DNA from: Anaerolineales bacterium
GTDB lineage: Bacteria > Chloroflexota > Anaerolineae > Anaerolineales > Villigracilaceae
Direction: 5' to 3'
NCBI GenBank assembly: GCA_020847355.1
Contig: JADLCG010000030.1
Location: 1 to 11,393, forward strand
Length of the DNA: 11,393 nucleotides
Shown here: in pieces, positions 6,111-11,393 of the stretch
Numbering within the stretch: position 1 is the stretch's first letter
Layout: each line of letters opens with the position of its first letter
The notes under the pieces: generated by a model
The model's database searches: none
What the model was told of the DNA's origin: nothing
Seen by the model: only the letters and a program-made list of their open reading frames with translations
Translations under genes and position numbers: made by a program

Positions 6111-8105
6111 TTACGCCTCCTCTTGAGAAGGTTTCAACTTCAACGGCTCGAAACGCAGACCGCCGCCGTGGAAGAATTTCCCTAAGATCTCGTAGTAATG
6201 CAAACGCATGGTTTGAATGTAGACAATCAAACCTTCAAACCCGATAATGAAGATATTACCGAGGATGATCGTAATCCAGAAGCCGATGGTAGGCTCTTCG
6301 CCCGCCAAAGAGAAGATCGCTAAGCTCAAACCGCCGTGCGCCACCGCAAACGCGCCCACGCGGACGAAAGAAAGCGTGTTGGAAAGCATACTGATCACGC
6401 CTTCAAACAGATCCATGAAAGAGGTGACGATAAACATGAACACGCCGCCTTGAACATACGGGCGATGACCTTCGGCAATGTTGCGGAACAAGCCGTTGAA
6501 CATCAAGCCCAGCGCAAAGACCGGAGTGAGAATGTTAAATGGAAGCGGGAGTTGGCCAATTGCCACAGCCACTTTCGGCGCAATTGCCGTATCGCCGAGG
6601 AAGTTGCCTAATAAAGCGAGGAAGCAAAAATAGAAGATCAAAGCCACCACGCCGGTATGACCGAACCAGAAGTGCGCCCAATCTTTGAGGCGGGCGGTAT
6701 TGAACAAGGAAAGCAAGTATCCAAAAATCAAGATGACAATGCCCGCGTCAATTGCGAAACCGAGGATGGTCAAAATGTTTTCAAGCGGACTGAGCCAAAG
6801 CGGGTGCAGGGTAAAAGGCAGATATACTTCAGCTGAATGACCTTCAAAGCCAAAGATACTGCCATAGAGAAAGCCGAAGACCGTAGCGAAGAAACCGGCG
6901 TAAACGAGCAGTAAGCCGAGGCTCTGTAAACCCTTCATAAAGATTCGTTTATGCGCCAAAATGCCAACCAGCATCAAAACCAAGCCCTGACCAATATCGC
7001 CAAACATTGCGCCATAAAGGATTGGGAAACTCAAGGCCATGATGAGGGTTGGGTCAAGTTCGCCATAGCTTGGTCGTCCAAAGGTGGTGACCAGTTCTTG
7101 AATTGGGCGAAGCCATTTGTTTTCGGTCAACGCCACCGGAATATTCGAGTTATGTTCGGAACGGCTGGGCGTGTGCTTTTCGATCAAAATTTCTTTTGAG
7201 ACTTCTTTCAATTGAGCGGTTAAGCCATTCAGGCTGACGCTCGGCGCCCAACCCACGACAACGTAGGTGTGGCGCAGTTGACCAAAGCGTACAATCGCAT
7301 CCGCCATCACGCGGCTCACATGCGCATCCCAGAGCAGTTTTTGTAATTCAGTTTTGTGCACGCCGCCCAATTTATTCAAGTTCGCTTCGAGGTCGGCGAT
7401 CTTTTTCTTGGAGGCTTCAATTTCTTTTCTAAGCGTCGCCGTAATTTGCTCAGGCGTGCCGCTCAGTTCTTCGGGCAAACTCAAAGGCGCAAGATAAGCG
7501 CTTTTTGCGGCGCGATCTAAAACATCGGAATTGCTTTTCGGTCCGAGCACCCAAACCACCGGCTTTTGAGAATCTTCGCGCAAGGTGAAGAAGACGTGCG
7601 GGACGCGCCCAATGCTGGTTCGCAATCGGCTAATATTTGAAGCGGGAAGCGCGCCCAAAATCGAATGCAGGTATGCGGATTTGTTCAACGCGCCAACTTC
7701 AACTTTCACGTCCGCAATCGGCTCTAATTGACGCAGTTGACTCTCCAGCAATTCGAGATGTTTCTTCTCGCTGGAAAGTTGGTCGCCATTTCCCTTGACT
7801 TGTTCGTCAATGCGCTCTACGGCTGGGCGAATCGCCTCTACCTCGACGATATTCTCAGCGCTAGCTTTGGCTGGGTATTCTTCGGGCAAGCCTAGCGTTT
7901 GCATCATGGTCTGAATGCGGCGCTCCAAAGCGGAGTAATTGCCCGCTTTTTCCTGCCAAGCGCTGGGTCCCAAGTTTTCCAGCCCTAAATAAGCGCTGTC
8001 CACTTGATGAAATACGCCACGGCCGCTCAATACCTTAGCTACCGCCGCCACATCCTTGGAAGGGATAATCAATTCAAGTTCGGTCATCTCTTTCGGAAAG
8101 AACAT
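6111..8105 (-). CDS. atpI: V/A-type ATPase subunit I (membrane stator, a-like)
   Basis: Subunit I is the membrane stator that forms the two ion half-channels against the K ring and anchors the outer stalks through its cytoplasmic N-terminal half. The 664-aa protein has normal length. Residues 1 to about 330 are soluble with coiled-coil segments (about 95-125 and 220-245). The membrane half begins near 350 and includes the family motif ILYGAMFGDIGQGLVL. The SNTLSFVRVGAFAVAHGG segment carries Arg582 and the later GFEGLIVYIQTMRLHYYE segment carries Glu624, Gln631 and Arg634. These match the paired arginines and the glutamine known to line the channel in the Thermus enzyme (from memory). It ends with the typical GKFFHGGG-RFEPLKL. 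A GGAG ribosome-binding site precedes the ATG. It lies 52 bp after atpC. Confidence 0.97.
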   Translation of the reverse strand: MFFPKEMTELELIIPSKDVAAVAKVLSGRGVFHQVDSAYLGLENLGPSAWQEKAGNYSALERRIQTMMQTLGLPEEYPAKASAENIVEVEAIRPAVERIDEQVKGNGDQLSSEKKHLELLESQLRQLEPIADVKVEVGALNKSAYLHSILGALPASNISRLRTSIGRVPHVFFTLREDSQKPVVWVLGPKSNSDVLDRAAKSAYLAPLSLPEELSGTPEQITATLRKEIEASKKKIADLEANLNKLGGVHKTELQKLLWDAHVSRVMADAIVRFGQLRHTYVVVGWAPSVSLNGLTAQLKEVSKEILIEKHTPSRSEHNSNIPVALTENKWLRPIQELVTTFGRPSYGELDPTLIMALSFPILYGAMFGDIGQGLVLMLVGILAHKRIFMKGLQSLGLLLVYAGFFATVFGFLYGSIFGFEGHSAEVYLPFTLHPLWLSPLENILTILGFAIDAGIVILIFGYLLSLFNTARLKDWAHFWFGHTGVVALIFYFCFLALLGNFLGDTAIAPKVAVAIGQLPLPFNILTPVFALGLMFNGLFRNIAEGHRPYVQGGVFMFIVTSFMDLFEGVISMLSNTLSFVRVGAFAVAHGGLSLAIFSLAGEEPTIGFWITIILGNIFIIGFEGLIVYIQTMRLHYYEILGKFFHGGGLRFEPLKLKPSQEEA

Positions 8106-8157
8106 ATTTTCTCCATTTTTTGCCTCTACCTGATTTGGCAGAACAATTAGTTTCTAC

Positions 8158-9240
8158 TTACACAGCCGCCGGTTTCAACAACAAGGGGCGGTAATCTGCA
8201 TCCGCCATATTTGTATATTTCGCTTCCAGTAAAATGATCAAATCCTGCACTTCATAATCGCTCAGGATCAAATACGCCAGCGGAATTCCAATGTGGAATG
8301 GATCGCCAATAAAAGCGGAAGTGCAAGTTTTCACCACTTGCTGTTTGAGCGCCTGTTCCAACTTGGGCAAACCCGCCTGCGGATTTTCTAAAAGCGCGCT
8401 CACATCCGGAATATTTGGATAAATCCGCGAGATTACGGAAGCAATATCGGAGCCAGCCGCAATTGCGCGCACGTCTTCATCGCTCACCCGATAACCAAAC
8501 GGCAGAGTGTAATTGATCAATTCTTCTTCAGAAAGTTTGTGATACACCTTATAACGAATCGCCCACATCAAGTTGTTCATATCCATCAAAGAGCCGATGA
8601 TCTTGGTCGCCATTTCGCGGTCTTTACCCGAAAGTTTTTTAGCTTCCGACCATATCTTGCGCCAATAATCTAAATCCAAAGCTACTTCTAAGGGGAATAA
8701 ATTCTGCTCGGCAGAAAAACGCTTCATCGCAAAGGACATCGTCTCTTCGTAGGCCGTGCCTTTCAAAAACTCAACCGCCGAACCGACACTGCCAGATTCA
8801 ACCATCGCCTGCGCGGGAATGGTCGAAAAAGAGCCAAATGGAAATAACACTTCCCGCACGCGATCCCAAGTCGCCACTTCAGCGTTCCAACTAGAGACGG
8901 TTTGAATACTGCGTAACACAGCCTTCAAATTTCCCACTTCAAAATAGCGGTATAACTGCTTGACCAACGGGCGGGTCTGCTCAGGAGCTTGTTGCGCCAC
9001 GCTGGAAAAAGAATCCGCCAGCCGATGCTTAATCGCCTGAATGACGCGCCGCGGCGTTAACTCATTATCCTTAAGTCCAGAAAGATACTTCCCGTAAGGC
9101 GTGCTCTTCAAAGCGCTAACTAACGAAGAAAAATCAGGAGACTCGCTCAAGCGAGTAATCTCTTGCGGGCTGAGCAAATCCGAATACATTGCCCGCACCC
9201 GCGTACTAATTGCGGCGTAGCCTGAAACACCACTCGCCAT
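8158..9240 (-). CDS. atpC: V/A-type ATPase subunit C (AC39/d-like, shaft-to-ring adaptor)
   Basis: C is a funnel-shaped, all-helical subunit that sits on the K ring and connects it to the D/F shaft. The 360-aa product fits the AC39 family length. It starts with the typical SGYAAISTRVRAMYSDLLSPQEITRL segment followed by SALKSTPYGKYL, and contains repeated helical motifs such as KQLYRYFEVGNLKAVLRSI (about 94-112) and MDMNNLMWAIRYKVYHKLSEEELINYTLPFGYRVS (about 217-251). The end includes the membrane-facing segment FHIGIPLAYLILSDYEVQDLIILLEAKY, which is characteristic for the family. It starts 3 bp after the stop of the G/H gene, so the two are probably translationally coupled. The usual place of C is after K and E; here it lies before I. 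Confidence 0.96.
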   Translation of the reverse strand: MASGVSGYAAISTRVRAMYSDLLSPQEITRLSESPDFSSLVSALKSTPYGKYLSGLKDNELTPRRVIQAIKHRLADSFSSVAQQAPEQTRPLVKQLYRYFEVGNLKAVLRSIQTVSSWNAEVATWDRVREVLFPFGSFSTIPAQAMVESGSVGSAVEFLKGTAYEETMSFAMKRFSAEQNLFPLEVALDLDYWRKIWSEAKKLSGKDREMATKIIGSLMDMNNLMWAIRYKVYHKLSEEELINYTLPFGYRVSDEDVRAIAAGSDIASVISRIYPNIPDVSALLENPQAGLPKLEQALKQQVVKTCTSAFIGDPFHIGIPLAYLILSDYEVQDLIILLEAKYTNMADADYRPLLLKPAAV

Positions 9241-9243
9241 AGC

Positions 9244-9552
9244 TTAAGCCTTACCGATGACGCGTTCCAAAACAAAAGCCACAGCCTTATCAAAATTCTT
9301 TTTGGCGTTGGCTTCAAACTCGCTGTTTTGAGAAGCGATCTCTGCGGCGGCTGAAGAAGCGTCGCCGGATTGAGCGCCGGCAATCAACTTGCGCGCTTCT
9401 TCTTGCGCGTCGGCTTTGGCTTTCGCAATCAAGGCTTGCGCTTCTTGTTCGGCTTTCACCGGAATTTCTTGCGCGTCACGCTTGGCTTTATTCTGCAATT
9501 CTGCCGCTTGTTTCTCAATCTCAAGAACTTGTTGGATATTCTTTTCGTTCAT
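9244..9552 (-). CDS. V/A-type ATPase G/H-like peripheral stalk subunit
   Basis: The 102-aa product is the likely partner of E in the outer stalk. It is highly charged and alanine-rich. Residues about 3-57 (including EIEKQAAELQNKAKRDAQEI and AEQEAQALIAKAKADAQEEARKLI) form a long helix suited to a right-handed coiled coil. A polar AGAQSGDASSAAAEI linker (58-72) follows, then a C-terminal helix ending FDKAVAFVLERVIGKA, which is like the end of G/H subunits. The assignment rests on this pattern, on size, and on being the first gene of an otherwise complete ATPase cluster that has no other G/H candidate. Pro31 interrupts the helix. A strong GAGGTGA ribosome-binding site (around 9559-9565) supports the ATG. 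Two tandem promoters lie just upstream, making it the first gene of the operon. Confidence 0.88.
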   Translation of the reverse strand: MNEKNIQQVLEIEKQAAELQNKAKRDAQEIPVKAEQEAQALIAKAKADAQEEARKLIAGAQSGDASSAAAEIASQNSEFEANAKKNFDKAVAFVLERVIGKA

Positions 9553-9591
9553 TAGAAATCACCTCGCTGGAATACATGCTATTGGGTCGCT

Positions 9592-9620
9592 ATTGTAAAG
9601 GATAAGACAAGGTCTATCAA
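9592..9620 (-). promoter_or_regulatory. Second sigma-70 promoter P2 of the ATPase operon
   Basis: Downstream of P1 the minus strand has TTGATA (9620-9615), a 17-bp spacer and TACAAT (9597-9592), each one base off consensus. Start would fall near 9585, leaving a leader of about 32 nt. Together with P1 this gives a tandem arrangement. Its -35 box lies within the second arm of the leader stem listed below. Confidence 0.6.
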
Positions 9621-9645
9621 GGTTTTAATGCGCGTTTGATAAACC
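9611..9645 (-). promoter_or_regulatory. Stem-loop in the P1 leader
   Basis: GGTTTATCAA (minus 9645-9636) and TTGATAGACC (9620-9611) pair over 10 bp with one G-U, enclosing a 15-nt loop. In the P1 transcript this would form a leader hairpin. No T-tract follows, so it is not an intrinsic terminator. It could stabilise the 5' end, or the symmetry could be a protein site over the P2 -35 box. Confidence 0.4.
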
Positions 9646-9652
9646 CAGCCTC

Positions 9653-9674
9653 AATTGTGTTAATCTGCACAATT
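9653..9674 (-). promoter_or_regulatory. Operator-like dyad over the P1 start site
   Basis: A perfect inverted repeat, AATTGTG (9674-9668) and CACAATT (9659-9653) with an 8-nt centre, covers the last bases of the P1 -10 box and the expected start point. A dimeric repressor bound here would block P1. In RNA only part of it would be transcribed, so a DNA operator is more likely than a hairpin. The regulator is not identifiable from this window. Confidence 0.4.
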
Positions 9675-9701
9675 ATAATAGACCACTGAATAATTTGTCA
9701 A
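9672..9701 (-). promoter_or_regulatory. Sigma-70 promoter P1 of the ATPase operon
   Basis: The minus strand carries a perfect TTGACA (9701-9696) and a perfect TATAAT (9677-9672) separated by 18 bp. Transcription would start near 9665, giving a leader of about 110 nt before the G/H gene. The position between nuoN and the first ATPase gene is exactly where an operon promoter is expected. Both hexamers match consensus, so this should be a strong constitutive-type promoter unless it is repressed. Confidence 0.85.
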
Positions 9702-9707
9702 CTTGAC

Positions 9708-9753
9708 TTTGAAGCGCGCCTCTTTCTGGACCTTGAACTGCGCGGCTTTCAAA
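9708..9753. repeat. Imperfect inverted repeat after nuoN
   Basis: TTTGAAGCGCGC (plus strand 9708-9719) and GCGCGGCTTTCAAA (9740-9753) pair over about 12 bases with two bulged bases, around a loop of about 20 nt. It lies 22 bp past the nuoN stop and just upstream of P1. No T-tract follows on the minus strand. It may mark the 3' end of the nuo transcript or shield it from nucleases, but it is not a clear intrinsic terminator. Confidence 0.35.
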
Positions 9754-9774
9754 AACATTCGCCTAGCTTTTAGC

Positions 9775-11238
9775 TTAATACAAGTTCACTGCCGCCAAGT
9801 CCGACCAATTGAACCACGGCGCAAAAAGCGTGCCGATCAAAATCACGAAAATCGTCAAAACGATCAAAGCGATCTGATACGGCTTGCTCAAAGGCAGAGG
9901 ATGTTGTTCTTCATCTTCATTCGGCATTCTTCGCAAATAAACGAATTTCAAGACGTTCAAATAATAATACGCGCCAATCACCGAATTTAGAATGCCGACA
10001 ACCACCAGCCAAGTGTAATTGGCTTGAATGCCAGCCGCAAAAATAATCACTTTGGCTACAAACCCGCCAAACGGAGGCATCCCCGCCAACGAGAGAAAAG
10101 CCGTCAGCATCATTAAGCCTAACAAGGGACTGCGCCGACTCATGCCGGAATAATCCTCTAGTTCTTCCAAGCCGGTCGCTTTGCTAAACGCCATCACCAA
10201 ACCAAAGGCAAGTAGATTCGTCGCAATATAAGCTACCAGATAAAAGACGACGCTCGCCGCGCCCAAACTTGTGAACGCCACAACGCCAATCAAGGTATAG
10301 CCTGCATGTCCAATGGATGAATACGCCAAGAGACGTTTGAGGTTGGTTTGCGGCAAAGCCAGTAAATTTCCCGCCGTCATGGTGATCGCGGCGAGGATCG
10401 CCAGAGTCCACGTCCACGAGTGCAGTAAAGTTGGAGAATCGGCAAAATCAAACGCCACAAAAAACAAACGCAAAATCACCGCAAATCCGGCCGCCTTGGA
10501 AACCGTGGAAAGAAAACCGGCGACCGGAGTCGGCGCGCCTTGATACACGTCGGGCGTCCAGAAGTGAAACGGCACGATTGAAATCTTGAAGCCAAGACCC
10601 ACTATCAGCAAGGCGAACAAGCCAAAGAAGAAAGGGAGCGAAATCTTCCCGGCGGCGAAAAATGCCGAGAGTTTGTAAATATCCGTCGTGCCGGTAAAGC
10701 CGAAGATGAGGCTAAACCCATAAAGCATGATGGTGGAAGCCATGATGCCGTAAAGCAAGTATTTGAATCCCGCTTCGGTGGAGCGCTCATCACTGACGAT
10801 GAAGCCCGCCAATAAATACAGCGGAATGGAGGCGGTTTCGATAGAAAGATAGAGCATGATCAAGTCGGCAGAAGCCGCCATGAGATTCATGCCCAGCAGA
10901 GAAGCCAACAGCAAAAGATAGGCTTCGCCGCGCCGCCCGGCTTTTTCGTGATCCATCATCAGCAAAGCGGAAAGCGCCGCCGAAGCCATAAAAAGCAGTT
11001 TGAAGAAGAAGCCGAACCAATCAAAGCGAATCATGCCGCCTAAAACAGAAACGGGTTCGCCGGGTCTGCCAAAAAGCAAACTGACGAGCATGGCAAGCGC
11101 GAGTCCGCCGGCGGTTAACCAGCCGACGTTGCGGCGTTGTTCTTCCTTCCAAAATGGTTCGACGATCAATAAGACCATGCCGAGAATGAGAATTAAAATT
11201 TCCGGGAGGATGGAAGCGAAAATTTGCGGCGTAAACAT
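9775..11238 (-). CDS. nuoN: NADH-quinone oxidoreductase (complex I) subunit N
   Basis: NuoN is one of the antiporter-like proton-pumping subunits in the membrane arm of complex I. The 487-aa product is strongly hydrophobic, with about 14 predicted helices, and is full length. Key charged residues in membrane helices are in place: Glu134 (LSIETASIPLYLLAG), Lys159 (EAGFKY), Lys218 (GLGFKIS), His225 in FHFWTPDVYQGAPTPVAG, Lys248 (STVSKAAG) and Lys396 (GGFVAKV). These sit one position from the E. coli NuoN numbering as I remember it (133, 158, 217, 224, 247, 395). Antiporter-like subunits NuoL and NuoM are related, but the length, the C-terminus and the position right after a NuoM-like end favour NuoN. 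Start and preceding stop share one base (TAATG), with GGGAGG (11244-11249) as ribosome-binding site. It is probably the last gene of a nuo operon. Confidence 0.97.
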   Translation of the reverse strand: MFTPQIFASILPEILILILGMVLLIVEPFWKEEQRRNVGWLTAGGLALAMLVSLLFGRPGEPVSVLGGMIRFDWFGFFFKLLFMASAALSALLMMDHEKAGRRGEAYLLLLASLLGMNLMAASADLIMLYLSIETASIPLYLLAGFIVSDERSTEAGFKYLLYGIMASTIMLYGFSLIFGFTGTTDIYKLSAFFAAGKISLPFFFGLFALLIVGLGFKISIVPFHFWTPDVYQGAPTPVAGFLSTVSKAAGFAVILRLFFVAFDFADSPTLLHSWTWTLAILAAITMTAGNLLALPQTNLKRLLAYSSIGHAGYTLIGVVAFTSLGAASVVFYLVAYIATNLLAFGLVMAFSKATGLEELEDYSGMSRRSPLLGLMMLTAFLSLAGMPPFGGFVAKVIIFAAGIQANYTWLVVVGILNSVIGAYYYLNVLKFVYLRRMPNEDEEQHPLPLSKPYQIALIVLTIFVILIGTLFAPWFNWSDLAAVNLY

Positions 11239-11393
11239 TAGGAGCCTCCCAAAAGTCGAAGTACATTTTCAACGCTTTTCTCGATCAACGGGACCATAAA
11301 CGCCGGAAAAACGCCAATTAAGATCATAAAAAAAGAAAGCGTGGCGATGGCGATCTTGTCGAGAACGGTCACGTCGCCAATATGATCTTCCAA
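11238..11393 (-). CDS. nuoM: NADH-quinone oxidoreductase subunit M, C-terminal 51 aa (cut by window edge)
   Basis: The open frame enters from the right edge and ends in TAA whose last base is the first base of the nuoN ATG. The 51 visible residues read LEDHIGDVTVLDKIAIATLS, then a hydrophobic helix FFMILIGVFPAFMVPLI and a short polar end (EKSVENVLRLLGGS). The pattern of a charged approach, one membrane helix with a G-P turn and a short tail matches the C-terminus of NuoM. The standard order nuoM-nuoN supports it. The fragment is too short to rule out NuoL by sequence alone. Confidence 0.85.
   Translation of the reverse strand: MEDHIGDVTVLDKIAIATLSFFMILIGVFPAFMVPLIEKSVENVLRLLGGS

Larger units (their letters stand above)
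9553..9774 (-). other. Intergenic control region between nuoN and the ATPase operon
   Basis: This 222-bp region separates the complex I genes from the ATPase genes. From the nuoN side it holds an imperfect inverted repeat, promoter P1, a dyad over the P1 start, a leader stem-loop, promoter P2 and the G/H ribosome-binding site. A 32-codon frame (9758-9660, minus) crosses it but runs through P1 and has no good ribosome-binding site, so I do not count it as a gene. Confidence 0.7.

Noticed and set aside
828..9552. F-type ATP synthase because of names such as atpA, atpB and atpD
   Set aside because: Subunit A has the V/A-specific insert, B has a degenerate P-loop, and C, D, E, F and I are V/A families with no F-type delta, gamma or epsilon.
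9660..9758. A 32-codon minus-strand frame between nuoN and the G/H gene
   Set aside because: It runs through the consensus promoter P1, has only a weak ribosome-binding site and shows no known motif.
9703..9990. Plus-strand open frame of 95 codons at the nuoN end
   Set aside because: Most of it is antisense to the conserved end of nuoN, and its composition is not protein-like.
1..11393. CRISPR array, tRNA, rRNA, insertion sequence or prophage remnant
   Set aside because: No regularly spaced repeats, cloverleaf-like sequence, transposase-like protein or terminal inverted repeats were seen. Nearly all bases are in recognised housekeeping genes.

Overview
The window is a compact bacterial bioenergetics locus with every gene on the minus strand, so it is read from the right edge to the left. 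It carries a complete rotary ATPase of the V/A type (nine subunits), preceded by the end of a respiratory complex I operon (nuoM, nuoN) and followed by the start of the peptidoglycan gene murE. A bacterium with a V/A-type rather than F-type ATPase, a 14-subunit-style complex I and murein synthesis fits Chloroflexota, most likely Anaerolineae. That placement is inferred from protein style and context, not from a marker gene.

Layout in transcription order: nuoM C-terminus (11393-11238), overlapping nuoN by one base (11238-9775). Then a 222-bp intergenic region (9774-9553) with two good sigma-70 promoters in tandem, an operator-like dyad and a leader stem-loop. Then the ATPase genes: G/H-like stalk subunit (9552-9244), C (9240-8158), I (8105-6111), K (6019-5585), F (5563-5258), E (5245-4634), A (4637-2868), B (2871-1444) and D (1457-828). 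Then a 131-bp intergenic region with an intrinsic-terminator-like hairpin and a pair of GC-rich palindromes in opposite orientation. Last is murE, which starts at 696 and runs off the left edge. No stretch longer than about 220 bp lacks a gene.

How the parts work together: complex I would pump protons using NADH. The membrane part of the ATPase (I and the K ring) would pass the ions, the central shaft (C, D, F) would rotate, the stalks (E with G/H) would hold the head, and the A3B3 head would make or hydrolyse ATP. The last four ATPase genes are tightly coupled (4-bp or 14-bp overlaps among E-A-B-D). Gaps of 91 bp before K and 52 bp before I may set unequal expression.

I do not see an undescribed system here; it is a largely ordinary housekeeping locus. 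The points most worth checking are the subunit order (G-C-I-K-F-E-A-B-D), the unusual four-helix K subunit with a single carboxylate, the regulatory architecture ahead of the ATPase operon, and the paired palindromes before murE.
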